This document shows positions 16,932 through 29,137 of a stretch of 64,000 bases of DNA, one piece after another. Below the pieces are notes generated by a model. That model made no database searches and had not been told where the DNA came from. It saw nothing but the letters and a program-made list of their open reading frames with translations. The stretch lies in contig NW_020653945.1 of the NCBI RefSeq assembly GCF_003589595.1, positions 8,122,976 to 8,186,975 on the forward strand, read 5' to 3'. The position numbers and the translations under genes are program-made. Source of the stretch: Hyposmocoma kahamanoa (lineage: Eukaryota > Arthropoda > Insecta > Lepidoptera > Cosmopterigidae). The first letter of the stretch is position 1; each line of letters starts with the position of its first letter.

Positions 16932-19900
16932 ATGGGTAAGAAAAGGAAACTTGCAAAAGATAACGATTTAGAGTACGACCCGGTGCCCAAGCATCTTGTA
17001 ACTTCACACATTAAGAAACAAGAGAAGCGTCTTATCATTATTCTGGAAAATGCGCAGCTGGAAACTGTTAAAGTAAGGTTAAAATTAAGTGCCTTATTTA
17101 AATCAATGTCACGTAAACTAGAGATGCCAAATCGACTGCTGATTCCTTGGCCCGAGTTTTAGAGCAGCTGGTGTTGATATTATCTTTGAAGGTAGAATTA
17201 GGTCTCAACTTTAGAATAGTTGTGATTTAGGAAACTAAATGTTTTCGAGAAAAAATAATAAGATATATTTATTTCAAATGGCTGTATTTATAAAGCAAAG
17301 TTACATGTTATTATACAGTAGTAGTAGTATTAATTTTACTTATTTCTTGTTGATGTTGCTACTTTTTATTACTAACTAGTTGTACCTGCGATTTCATGCC
17401 TGCAAACATCTATCATTTACATTTCCTACTTACTTTACTTTACTTTACTTTACTTTCCTTTTACTTACTTTTACTTTTACTTACTTTTACTTTTACTTAC
17501 TTTACTTTCTTACTTACTAACATATTAAATGGAAACTGTTCATCTATACTATTAAGGAGTAAGGTCTTGAGGATATGTTACTTTATTATATTAACTGCCT
17601 TCGTGGTCGGAGTAGTTTGAAAGCGGAACCTCTGCATGGTAGCATGCAGAGGTTCCGCTTTCGATCCCCGGGCTCGGAGAACTATTTTTATGGCCAACTT
17701 TTATTTCTCTTGTGATTTTGGGTGTAATTTGTGGTTGTCTATGTGTGTGTCCATGCCACCCGCAATACAGGGATATGAGTGTGTGTGTTATCAGTAGAAA
17801 ATGATCTCATTTAGTGTAGACATACTAAGACTGGAATTTTCCAAATTTAATCCATAAGATGGTGAAAAAGGGTAAACTTTGTTTGTATCAAAAATAGTAA
17901 TCCTTGAACTTACTGTAAATATTTAAACTGAAACTTAGTATAAGTATTTTATAATACAAATGGTAAAAGATTGATATAATATTTTTTCAAAACTGCCCCT
18001 AAATAAGGGTGAAATGGGGAATTAAAATTTGTATAGGAGCTCTTCTTTAACATGTGGTGCAATTTGCTTCAAATTTGATTGGAAGGCACATGCCACAACC
18101 AGAGGACAAAATCTGTCAGAGTCAAGAAAGTCTTCCAGTTCTTCAATGCTGTCAGCCTTGGATCTGACTTAGTGATTAGTGGTGATCACAATAGATCAGT
18201 TGATGGTCACAGTGATGAGGGTCTGCATATGCCTTGAATGAGGCCACCCTAATAATAATAATAATAGGGTTTTCCAAACCAACTCTTAAAAATGGATAAG
18301 TTAGGGTATCAAAGTATTTTTCAAAAAACTTTTTAATTAAAAAAATGTATCATTATTCCTTAACGCAAACAAACTGGAATATTTTTCATTTGTATTTTAG
18401 TAGTATATGCATGTAAAAATTTTATCGGACGAAGTCACGGACAACAGCTAGTTAAGTAGGCTTAAAGATAATGTAGTTTCTATTTTTTTATTTGTCAACT
18501 AATTTGAATTAAAAAAACTGTACATGTTAATCTAAGCACATTTTAATATGTCACCAAAAATCACTTCCAAATTGGTTCACCTATTGTAGACTGAGCTCCA
18601 ATGGGTGGGGTTCAAATAGAATCAAGCAAAAAACAAACGCATTAATATAGAGTTCTTAGGTTTTCGCTATTGTTACACATATCAACCGTGACCATCAGAC
18701 CTGTAAAGGGCTCAAAATGTCGGTTTGTTTGAAAAAACAAATGCGATTTGAGAAACATATGCGATTTAAATCCAGAAAAATAGTTTCATTTCCTAAACAT
18801 ATTAATAATTCTAAAAAGTTTTTAAGTTTTTGTTGCTAAGCCTGAAGCATAAGGCTTTAGCACTGATTTTTTATTTGTATGTATGTTATGCAATAACTTT
18901 GGCTAAAATTAACAATTATGAAAATTTATGAACTCATTTTGATGATTCTTTTTAAATTTTATTTTGATTGGTTCTGTTTAAATTTGAAGAAAATATTCCA
19001 CCTCTAAGGGTGACAAACTAGTGAATATATGACTTTTGAGGTGGGTTTTTTTAGTACTCTGTAGTGTTTTTACATTAAAAATATTAAATGTACAGTCTCA
19101 GGTTGTAAGTTTCATTTCAATTGTATTACAATGTAATGATTTTTTGTGTATGTCTAGACAGAAATTAATTTCCCTCACAACCACTTCATTTTCAACTTCA
19201 TCATTCTATCACACACATATTAATATTTTTACAAATTTTCCTGCCATTGTTATCTATTTAACATTATAAAGTTTTATCCAATTGTTTTAGAATGGCAGTA
19301 ACTTCGAGTTATTGAACTGTGATGATCACGCTCATATTTTACGAAAAAATGACCGTGTCCCGGGTTCCTGCCGACCAGATATTACACACCAATCCCTCCT
19401 GATGTTAATGGACTCTCCACTAAATAGAGCTGGCTTACTACAAGTGTATATTCACACGGAGAAAAATGTTCTCATTGAAATCAACCCTCAGACCAGAATA
19501 CCTAGGACTTTTAAAAGATTTGCTGGACTTATGGGTTAGTATTAATTCATACATTCATTTGATCCAACTGAATACTCAGTGTTGTGGGACTATGTATTTA
19601 TCTAAGGGAAACTGTAATGTTTGTATATATATTAAAAATAATATACATTATAAATAAATAATTCTCCAAACATAAAGCAAACTATTCTCTGAGCGTAGTG
19701 CCTCTTAAGTTTATTTCGTTCTGTTGGTTCTCATAGTAAATGTAGTTCCATGTAAATAGGATCAGGTAATTGAGTGATTCTTTTTTTTGTTTGAACTGCC
19801 TCTGTGGCCAAACGACCATTACTTACTATTACCATGCTGTACTGCCACCCAGAGGTCCCAGGTTTGATTCCCGGGCCGGGAGAAATATTTGTATGACCTA

Positions 19901-20634
19901 CATTTATTTCTCTCGTGAGTTTGGGTATAATTTGTGGTTGTGTATGTGTGTCCATGGCATCCGCGATACAGGGTTCCCCAAGTGCGGGGCTATGAGTGAG
20001 TACGCATTGTATAAAAAAATTCTCTGGCAGTTTCTGAATATTCTGATTTATTTATGAGAAATCACTCTAAGACTGTTTTGGTACTATTGTGGTTCTTGGT
20101 AATTGTACATATTTGGCATTGGCCAAAATGTGATAATCATAGCAAACTTATCATTTAAAAAAGTCAATACAAAGTAAGTCAAATATCAAATACTATCAAT
20201 ATGCGTATATTTATGTATGTAGAAATAGATAAATTTATTTGAAAATTTTATTTAAGTAACTTGTAGTCCTTGAGTTACTTTTAATTTCATTTTTAAATTG
20301 TTATGTTACAGTGCAACTCCTCCACAAATTTGCTATAAGAGCGTCAGATGGTCCAATGAAGCTTCTAAAAGTCATAAAAAATCCAGTAACTTCACATTTG
20401 CCAGTAGGTGTAAGGAAGATCACAATGTCATTTAGTTCCAAAATGGTGAAAAATTGCAGGGACCTTGTCCCAAAAGATGAACCAATAGTCTTAATAATTG
20501 GGGCAATGGCCCATGGGATGGTGGAGGTGGATTATTCAGAAGACGTGATATCAATTAGTAATTATCCATTGTCAGCTGCATTAACTTGCTCAAAATTGTG
20601 TTCGGCTTTTGAAGAAGTTTGGGATGTTGTGTGA
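16932..20634 (+). CDS. emg1: rRNA pseudouridine N1-methyltransferase Emg1/Nep1, three coding exons
   Basis: Emg1/Nep1 is a nucleolar SPOUT-class enzyme that methylates a hypermodified pseudouridine of 18S rRNA and is needed to build the 40S subunit. Coding exons are 16932-17072, 19291-19534 and 20312-20634, with GT-AG junctions and matching phases, giving 235 residues (human 244). The N-terminal ~30 residues are a variable lysine-rich head ([11 protein letters not shown]). Conserved text follows: [15 protein letters not shown] (33-47), [32 protein letters not shown] (75-94), [20 protein letters not shown], and the C-terminal knot with IIGAMAHG (190-197) and [17 protein letters not shown] (207-223). 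A TCAGT initiator-like motif at 16915-16919 lies just before the start, and AATAAA is at 20651-20656. It is divergent from atg5. Confidence 0.97.
17428..17516 (+). repeat. (TTTAC)n-like microsatellite
   Basis: Tandem TTTAC with TTTTAC and TTAC variants, in the first intron of emg1. The leucine/phenylalanine-rich frame over it (17396-17620) is a translation of the repeat. Confidence 0.9.
17590..17800 (+). repeat. tRNA-headed SINE family S1, copy 1
   Basis: 'actgccttcgtggtcggagtag' then 'gatccccgggctcggagaac' and 'gtgtaatttgtggttgtcta' match copies at 19785-20045 (+) and 40625-40815 (-). The B-box-like GATCCCCGGG is recognisable. In this copy the tRNA-like part carries a perfect inverted duplication of 'gaaagcggaacctctgcat' (17619-17662). 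Confidence 0.7.
18648..18798 (-). repeat. Penelope-like element end, degenerate
   Basis: 'atagagttcttaggttttcg' at the start and 'agaaaaatagtttcatttcc' at the end are the same edges as in 14377-14613 and 41839-42554, with 'gacctgtaaagggctcaaaatgtcggtttg' between. It is a short internally deleted copy in the first intron of emg1. Confidence 0.65.
18830..19050 (+). repeat. Lepidopteran 'aaccgacttc' repeat, copy 2
   Basis: 'gtatgtatgttatgcaataact', 'gaaaatattccacctctaag' and 'tatgacttttgaggtgggtt' match copy 1 at 14965-15195. It lies in the first intron of emg1. Confidence 0.6.
19785..20045 (+). repeat. tRNA-headed SINE family S1, copy 2
   Basis: 'actgcctctgtggccaaacg' (A-box-like), 'ggtttgattcccgggccg' (B-box) and a tail with 'tttctctcgtgagtttgggt' and 'catccgcgatacagggttcc'. 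It is the best-preserved copy of the family and lies in the second intron of emg1. Confidence 0.75.
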
Positions 20635-20639
20635 CAGAG

Positions 20640-22430
20640 TTTGTTGATGGAATAAACATAGTTATATTTTAGTACATAGTTTCATTTTGTTGTTCGTAAA
20701 TGTTGAATAATAATTATGATCATTATTGAATCGTTGATTATTGTTATTGTGATTTCTACAGGGAGACCGCTAGATGGCGCTGATATGTGTTCAAGGGCTA
20801 AGGCCATGTGATGCTTGTTTAAAGTGTAGTCTACCGAAGATCCAGTAGATGGCGCTATATAGCTATTTAAAGAGATAATAATTTGGAAAAATTCTACATT
20901 ACGTACTTAGTAACACTTATCTAATAAACTTGCAAACCATATGAAAATCGATTGTGTTCCGTGAAAACCTAAGCTTTATTATAATAGGCAACCATAAATT
21001 AATCAAAAACTTCTATGTAGGATTGTATATAAGTTATACGTCCACTAGCATATATAAAATATCTAAGAAGTATATTGTGTACTAAATAGTTTTCAATATC
21101 TTGTTGGAATATTGCAAAAACCAGCTCCCTCCGGCTCAGCGGAAGCCGTGACATCCGCCAAATTAGTACGAGCAGCCCCTAACGCTTTGACAAATGGCTA
21201 ATTAGTACAAGATGGCACTTTTTCAATCAGTCGTTTGTTGCACGTGCATCATTGCGGTTCGTATATCGCGCTTAAAGTTCACTCGCACTTAAGTTATTTT
21301 TACGTGTGTCCTTTATTTTTGAGTAAACTGCCGCCTTGTAAATGGGCATATAGATCCACAATTTGCTAACGTAGCACAGTATGAAATAGGGTACATTGTT
21401 GCGAATCAACATCCAACAACAATAATCAGCATCCGCAACCGCGGATTATCTGCATAAATTAAAATATCAGGATCAGCATTCATCGATGCTGATATTCATT
21501 GCGGATGTTCGAGTCGTGACATGACCTAAAAGACACGCTGCAATAATTTACAAACCTTCCAGAAACTGATTGTAAGACGGAAAAGCAGCCCAGCGTTACA
21601 TAACATTTAAAACTGATAAAATTCCACAACGATTAAGTTAGGCAAATTGATTGTTTTCAGGGAGATTGATTATTTTTGTTATAATTATTAATACAAAGAT
21701 CGAACACATAGAAAAAAATTGATTCTTTTGTTAATACCTAAAGATCACAACATCGTTCAATTATTATTTTTTTACAGTAGGTACCAAAGACATAGAAAGT
21801 TTTATCATATAGATTCGGTAAGGATGAACATTTTTCGCGTTTTTTTTGAAACCCTAAAATCAGCATCCGCTGATGTTACGGTCAAAAGATCCGCATCCGC
21901 TTATGTGTAAAAACCCTGCATGAGCCACAATCCTGGTATGAAACAGATGTTGAAGATGAACGCATATTCTAAAAGGCCAAATGTTACTGGCAGTTTATTT
22001 CAGTTTAAAATCTACTGGAGTGTTTCAAGTCTCTCACGCGTACACTGATCGAATAGGAGAATTAATTATCTCTGCAAATATGTTGTTCTTAGAACATTAA
22101 ATAACTCAGGGCCCATCTAATTTTCTGAGCATCAATCTCGTTTTTTGTTGATGCTCGCATTCTCGAAGCGCGTTCTGCTCCGAACTGTCTATTAAGGAAT
22201 GCAGGGCGGGGCGGGAACTATGGGATGCTGGAGGAATGCAACCACGTTTTGTTGTCTATAAAATAAGACTACAGTCCCGGTTATTTAATAAAAAAGTATT
22301 AACTTTTTATCAAGTTTCCATTAGAGAACCTAATAAAAATATAGTTTCTGTTACAAAATTACACAGATTCCAATGTTTCTACATGGTCATTGTATAGACT
22401 TAGGTTGATATTTGGTATAATGGGAAGAAC
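20640..22430. other. No gene seen; 'gcatccgc' repeat and 'agatggcgct' blocks
   Basis: The interval after emg1 has no supported frame. 'tagatggcgct' occurs at about 20772 and 20846 (and at 62750), likely part of a dispersed repeat. From about 21410 to 21910 'atcagcatccgc' and its complement recur ('gatgctgatattcattgcgg', 'gatccgcatccgct'), as in a decayed non-autonomous element. Confidence 0.45.
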
Positions 22431-22690
22431 TCTCAGAAAAGTAGCAATGGAGGTCCGTGTAAAACACTTCGTCCAGCAGTCCTGTTTCTGCCGCCAAGCA
22501 GTAATGTGAGCATTACTGCGTTCCTGTTTGGAGGGGTACTGGTGAAATTACCGGCACATAGGACTTGTCAATCTACGTCTCAGGGTGACGGGCGCACGGC
22601 AGTGATTTTAAGATCTTTGCGATTTAAAGCTCTAAGTGGCACTGCAACTTGTTCGTCCCGTCACTTGGTATTAAAAAAAACTCGATCGAC
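22430..22690 (+). repeat. Interspersed repeat family R, copy 1
   Basis: 'gccaagcagtaatgtgagca', 'ggtgaaattaccggcacata', 'tctcagggtgacggg' and 'cttgttcgtcccgtcacttg' recur at 23480-23705, 61225-61460 and, inverted, 49150-49430. It is a dispersed repeat common in Lepidoptera, probably a truncated retroelement tail. Confidence 0.7.
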
Positions 22691-23479
22691 CACGGGGTCT
22701 TTAAGGTGAAATAATTTTATTTTAATTAAGTACTTATAATTTTTTATTAGATGGATAATTGCGGTTGAATACAGCACACGAAATACAAAATAAAAATTTC
22801 CAGGAACCTTGAACAACGACTTGTAAAAAGAAAATTACCAATTCACATCATTTATAGAAATATATCAGATCGAGATTTCTACCGTACTTACTTATCTTCT
22901 GCTACTGTGAAAAAATGTATGTAGTTCCAGTCATTCCGCATGCAAGAGCATTCTGCTAGGTTAGATATTTATCATCATATATTAGATATATATCACCATT
23001 GCAACAAATTAGCAATATTATTGAAGCAGTAATAATAATCCAAGTATTCTTATTTACATAATGTTACGAGTTTATGGTTAAAGAATATTTATTTCTTTTA
23101 AGAATGTAAATTCACTTACAGTTTAGGTATACAAAATGTACTAAAATAACATAGGTAACCGTAAGTGACGTCCAAGATTTTGATCACTTTATAATTATAA
23201 CGTATTTCAAGATAAAAGTGTTATTTTCTGTGAAATAAACCTAACTTCGTGAAGCCACCTACGGAGTATACAGTCACATACAGTGCTGTTTAGCTTTTCT
23301 TTAGCGCAAACATATAAATAAGTATGAGTCTTTAAAAATTCTTTGCCATTCCATGCCAAATTCGCTGCTAGGTCAAAAGCTGACAAAAACAGGACATTTT
23401 GTGATTGCAATGTTAAATAACGATTTTAACAAAAGAACATACCTACTTCTTGGTTTTTTGTACTAATATACAAGTAGCA

Positions 23480-23705
23480 GTAGGCTCCTTGTGAAAGAGT
23501 TCGTCCAGGGTAGTATTGCCACCACAACCACAAGCAGCAATGTCAGCATTACTGTGTTCCGGTTTTGAAGGGTGACGGGCGCAGTGGCAGTGCCCGTTTG
23601 CGATTTAAAGCTCTAAGTGGCACTGCAACTGTTATGGATAGGCGTGTAGCTTACCATCAGACGCACGACTTGTTCGTCCCGTCACTTGATATTATAAAAA
23701 AAAAC
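23480..23705 (+). repeat. Interspersed repeat family R, copy 2
   Basis: Shares 'gcaatgtcagcattactgtg', 'gcgatttaaagctctaagtg' and 'gacttgttcgtcccgtcact' with copy 1 about 1 kb upstream in the same orientation. It lacks the central 'acttgtcaatctacg' block, an internal deletion. Confidence 0.7.
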
Positions 23706-25555
23706 CTGGTACTAATGTGTTGAAGGAAATAAGTGTTGAAGTAAAATATTGTAAAGAGTAAAACCTCCGCTCTACTAACTCCCTAAATATAATTGCCAGT
23801 GCCATATAAGGTCCATAATGTGCTGTTAATTCAGCTTTAAGCCTTTTCCATTCTATGTAACATTATGGTTGATGCAAGAAAGAGTTGAATTGAATTGACG
23901 TAAGCGAGCGAAGTATGCAATGAAAGTGGTAACAGCGAGTAGAGGTTAAATTTTCTTCAACATGCCGAAAGGGTAGAGCCGAGTTGTAAGCAAATTAAGT
24001 AGACAATAATGTGTACAAATACTGCCATTTCAATATGCAACTACATATGAATGAAAATATTTGTATCTTAGGAACGTTATATACTTGAATATTTAAATAA
24101 TAAAAATTGCCACGGAAATTAGGTACTGAACACTAGTCTGTGAATGACAGTTATCATGTAAAGCTTATAATACGTCAAGTATTTCAATATAATTCATATA
24201 TTTGCTTTTAATGCTTATCTATTTGTTATCACTCTATGCCAAGCACTAACTTATAGTCTGCGTGGATTTTGCGATTAATTATAATATTTGAATACAACTG
24301 CAATGAACAGTGTAAGTTAGGAGGGTTATGTAAGTAAAGTGATTATTTTTAAATCTTATTAGCATTCAAAGCTAAATCACATGGTGTTGCAAAAAATATA
24401 CTGACAAGGAGGGGCAAAAAGATCCAGCGCAGCACCGTCGCTTCAACTTCTAAGAATCAATTCTGGCGCCCGCGTGCAGGCTCTCACTATGAAACTCTAC
24501 AACTTGCATCCGTTAGTGTAGGACATTCAAATAAAAACCCTGAACGATGTATGCAAAATAATCTGCAAAGATTTCATAGTACAGAGGTGCCCTGTCGCGG
24601 ATTAAGTATCGTAGTAACCGCAAAAAATATCAAGTTACAATTCGTAGAATTTGGGAGGATGGGCGCTGGCGGTCGTTTATTGTTTGTAATTATTTATTGG
24701 GAAATTTATAATTGCGGAGAGGGAAAATTGTATGGGAAAAACAACAGGCTTATGACATAGTGCTTTGATGTTTTCACCTTATAATTGCCTTCACATTATT
24801 ATAAGAATAATGTGGTTACATGAATACCGCACTACAGTCATGATGATGATTTAATTTTCTCAATGAAAACTATGGAGCTATGTACATAACCAATATTGGA
24901 GGCAAACAGTGAATTGGCACTGTAGAGGCAAGTATAAATAAATTTTTATGAGTTTCAAGTAAGCAGGGAAACACGTGGAATGTCGTTAGTGTGCGTCAAC
25001 GCAACGGCGGCACGGCTCTGGATGTTGGGATGACTCACAGGTGGTGGCGTGATGTCTGACTAATAACTTCAACGATAGATAATTACGGTTAATTTTAAGA
25101 TTTTAATTACATTACTTATATGATATACAGTCTTCACCCACGGATTATTGCAGTAGAATCAATTCCACCTTGAAACAATACACAGATAAACAGGCAATAA
25201 AGAATTTATTATAGCCACGCAGGTGTGGAATGAATGAATTCATAATATCGGTGGAATCATTCATGACAATTCGGATCACATAAACGGTAGCGAGTGAAGT
25301 CATTGTTGTACGGCGGATTAATTTTGTAAGCGTGGTTGGGGAAGCGCGGGTAGGCGCAGGGTCGGGGCTGCGTGCATTGTATGCAGATGGAAGCTCGCGC
25401 CGCTGTATCCACCCGCCATATTGGGTTGTGGATGTGCGTGACAAAACGACCGTGTACCCGATAATATACACTATGCTCATGCGGATTGAAGCGAGCGCGC
25501 CAGACTGAGCGGCGCGGCGGGCGCGGCAACGAAGTCGCGCCTGCCCGTGCGCCGC

Positions 25556-25571
25556 CAGACCGATCGGCGCC
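25556..25571 (-). promoter_or_regulatory. Match to Dpp silencer element (Mad/Medea/Schnurri site)
   Basis: On the minus strand the 16 bases read GGCGCC-GATCG-GTCTG, an exact fit to the fly consensus GRCGNC-N5-GTCTG. It is in a CpG-rich island about 19 kb upstream of brinker. One-mismatch forms lie at 25501-25516 (minus) and 25043-25058 (plus). Confidence 0.5.
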
Positions 25572-26846
25572 GCGCTCACAAAGGACTCATTGTATTCCTC
25601 GTCGACCAACTCCATAGAAGGACCCTTCGCTTTTTTTAAAAATTCCTGATACCAGAATGACACTCAAACAATGGATTTCCGTCCCTTTATTGGCACCTTA
25701 TTTTTTGTCACACCTTAAATGGACCTACCTACGATCTAAACAAAATCACAACCTGTTCCGACGCCGGCAGAGACTTAGCCGCATCCTATTTTAATTTCTT
25801 CAGAGTGGTTACGTTAAGCATTTCACAATAGTTTTTTTTATTTTATCAGTATTCAGAATTTCCAAGTAATTCCTGGTCCTAGTTACTTACTGCTTATTTT
25901 CATTAGCGAAATAGATTGATTTGCATTTTTTTTATTCTACCGTTAGCGTCTGACGGGTACAAGTATCAAATAACTAATTCGTTAAAGATTATTCGAGATG
26001 TTGAGTTCCACCTGAGTTAGGTGCGGTGCGGCAGACGCCCACGGAGCCGGCGGCGGCAGCGGCCCACCAAACAGGTTTCCTCTCACCACACCACCTTCAC
26101 CGCCTGCTTATGTTGCCGGCCGACTGTCGCAGTAGATACTTGAATGCTTTAATCTTTTATTGAGTACGCTAGTCATATAAGTATGTGTATACGTAGTTGA
26201 AAATCACTTATCTACGGTTGTCGTTATACGTGAAGGACATCGCTTCTTTGTCATAGCTTTTGCCAGTTAGATATCATAATATCACCTTAGGTGTATCTTA
26301 TTTTTTGATGTGGGTAAAAATTTAGACGCAGGAGAAGTATCAGGCATTCTTTTCGACGTTTTCGTTAGCAATCTTCCCACGTAATCAAGTTGATTGTTTG
26401 TGTAACACACCGTTCGGTTACGGCGAACGACGCGAAATTGTATATCTATCCGCTTGTGAGGTCCCACCCACCTTGAAGCAAATTGTAACACTTATGATTA
26501 CCGTTACCTATTTGATAGATATGTGATGTTTTGATTAGATTAGGCTAAGGTCGTTAGAGGACATTCTTTCCACCTTTTATTTGGTAATTTATTGGCTTTG
26601 TTTGCAGTTTTGGTTACGATGATTTTGATTTAATCACACATAGCGAGTTTATTATAATATTTTAAGTTTGTTTCGTCTTCCGTTTACCAATATATTGGTG
26701 TCCAAATAAGCATTTTTTTTGAAGTCTTAAATCTATACATAGGTATATGTATGTGCATAGGACTTTTACTTGATAATGAATGACATACAAGAAGCGAATA
26801 GGTTTGCAATGATTGAAAAGCGCGTTTTATATGTAACGCAGCGCAG

Positions 26847-26856
26847 CTATAAATAG
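26847..26856 (+). promoter_or_regulatory. Canonical TATA-box-like sequence
   Basis: CTATAAATAG, a strong TATA match, is followed by a CpG-rich stretch from 26865 to 26930. No initiator TCAGT is visible 25-35 bases downstream and no frame follows, so it could mark an unannotated or non-coding transcript, or be chance. Confidence 0.25.
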
Positions 26857-28844
26857 AGATTGCACGAACGGCCGTGGACCGCTCTGGCTTGGCGCCACCG
26901 CGCACCGGCTCGGCACGAGTTGCACAATGCTTTACTGATCCCGTCCGCTTCTTTTATTTTAGTATTGGAGGTCGAAATTAGATAAGAATAAATAATTAAT
27001 TCGAACTCAAGGCCTATGCTTTGAAAATCTGCTCATAGAAAAATCAAATGAAAGAAAATCATTCATTTTCCAATAATGTATAGTTGATTTATGTCTGAAA
27101 TTTTTTATTAACAAGAAGGAGAAGAGGAAGTAAGAACTCTCTAACTTTTTACCAACAACTGGCCAAGGTCCTGTATGAATTTGACACGTATCCATTAAAA
27201 ACTTGGTATCAATGTACCAGGCTACCATAACGATGGCGATTATTGATAAAGAAAGGCAGCAACAGCTGCGGTGAATTATAAACATGTCGTGTTGCCGGCG
27301 CCTCGGCGCGTTGCGCCTTGCGCCTTAACGCTCGCGTGACTTCACCGGTCGATGACGCGCGGCTGCTAATTCACAGCCACACTGCTCACCTGCCGACTCA
27401 TTTTGCCACCATTATCGTGTGAAATAATATACAAATTTCCTCATCTATATTATTTCAGTCTGCCACCGTGTAGGTACTCTCAAAAGTAAATAGTTTTTTT
27501 TCATTTAACTTTGACCTAACTAGAGCCTGTTACAAAGAACAGCATATACAGAAACTATTTTTTAGTAAAAAGGAATAAGTAGTAAGCATCTGTGAATGAT
27601 AGATCGAGAAAACTAAGATCAATTTAATAAAAAGGTTGCGCACGGCCGCCTTGCATTTGACGCCATGACGATTCTGCTTGGTAGCATGCTTACGCAAATG
27701 CACGTGTGTCTATACATGATAGATATAATCATCAAATATCTCTACAATCAAAAAACAACAGAATTCTATTCTGACTCGTGCAGGTGCACGTCATAATGTA
27801 TATACGGACGTAGTTGTGTGTCAGCAAAGCGTAATTAGTTAATCTTAGTGTTTAGGTCTAAGTAGATGAATTCATAGACATAGCACGTACTTATACCCAA
27901 ACACGCATGTAGTCACAAATAAGAATACATATAATTTACTAGCACTTACACTTTCTGTTTAGCATTCTGTTTGGTAACACGATACCAGCGATTTGCCCAA
28001 TACACTACCTACTGACAATGTTTGCACCAACAATTAGACTATTTCTATTAACAATTAGCATTTCTGTGAACCGCGATTGTCAGTGGAATTTGTATACTGT
28101 AATAATCACAGACATATATCTAGATAGACGCCGCAAGTGTACGTACTTCGCGTGCTCAACGTAGGTGAAATTCACTTCTTGCCGCTGCTACACTTCAGGA
28201 CGCGCTTCACCGTTATCGTAGATAAACACCAGTCGAAAGCGCGAAAAAAACATAATCGTGCCATTATAAACTGCAAAAGCACCATAACTGTGGGTAAACG
28301 GGTAAACAGGGACGTTTCCTTCCACGGGCAAATGATTTTGTAATTATGAGATGCATAATTTATTTTAAAAACAATTATTTTGGTTTTGTATGAATTTCGA
28401 GAAAACAAATATGGAACCGAGTGTATGACCATGAGGCATTTAGAAATCCGAGAAATAATAAATAAATCACAAAAATTTCACACGAGAGCGTCATTAAGTA
28501 AACCTCTTTTGATTAATAAGATTTTACCATATTTTGTCAGCAGTAACATTTTCATTTGTCTTGCCACTCATCAATTTGATCAATTACCAACAGAAAAACA
28601 TGTAGTAAAATTAATTAAGGCAGTCGCAAGTTCATATTGACGTGCGTTTTCATTATTTAAGTTAATTGATAAGATCTTCTATTACAAAAAGATATTAATT
28701 ATATAATAAGCTCATTTTATTGGAAGGACAATAATTTTAATATTTGAAGTCGATTTTTTTTTTATTAAAAATTAAAGTCTTAATTTTTTTAAGTTATCAA
28801 CATTTTTTAAAAACACGTAAAATAAAGGACTTAACTATCTTAAA

Positions 28845-28997
28845 GGTCGTATTCCGGAATTCTACTCAATGCTCAAGTCAGGATTTGAGCAGACTTGAAA
28901 TACGACCCTAATGGCAGGGATTTGTGTATGATTTTGAGTGCTTTAAACCATACTCAAATCCTGACTTGAGCATTGAGTAGAGTTCTAGAATACGACC
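28845..28997. repeat. MITE with ~48-bp terminal inverted repeats
   Basis: 'aggtcgtattccggaattct' runs on to 'caagtcaggatttgag'. The right side is its complement, ending 'ttctagaatacgaccc'. The arms differ at only a few bases. A further end of the same family ('ctggaatacgacccta') is at about 38058-38073. Confidence 0.8.
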
Positions 28998-29079
28998 CTT
29001 ATTTTAGTATTTTTCTACTGTATTAATATTACGACTACTTGTAATCAACAAATACTTGAACAAAAATTGTTATATGTAG

Positions 29080-29137
29080 AATCGATTAATTGAATGGAAT
29101 ACGCGTGTTTACGCGTATTCCATTCAGTCAATCGATT
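29080..29137. repeat. 27-bp hairpin, 4-nt loop
   Basis: Arms 29080-29106 ('aatcgattaattgaatggaa...') and 29111-29137 are complementary at all but one or two positions, with loop 'gttt'. Confidence 0.85.

Larger units (their letters stand above)
23710..28840. other. Gene-poor DNA with CpG-rich islands upstream of brinker
   Basis: I find no frame with family resemblance. Short CpG-rich islands stand out from the AT-rich background at about 25330-25600, 26020-26120, 26850-26930 and 27285-27380. The frames at 25145-25663 and 25257-25529 come from the first island and overlap each other in different frames, which argues against both being real. The islands may be regulatory DNA of brinker, with the silencer-type site at 25556-25571 as the best evidence. 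Confidence 0.5.

Noticed and set aside
17396..17620. Leu/Phe-rich 74-codon frame resembling a membrane protein
   Set aside because: It is the translation of the TTTAC microsatellite in an emg1 intron.
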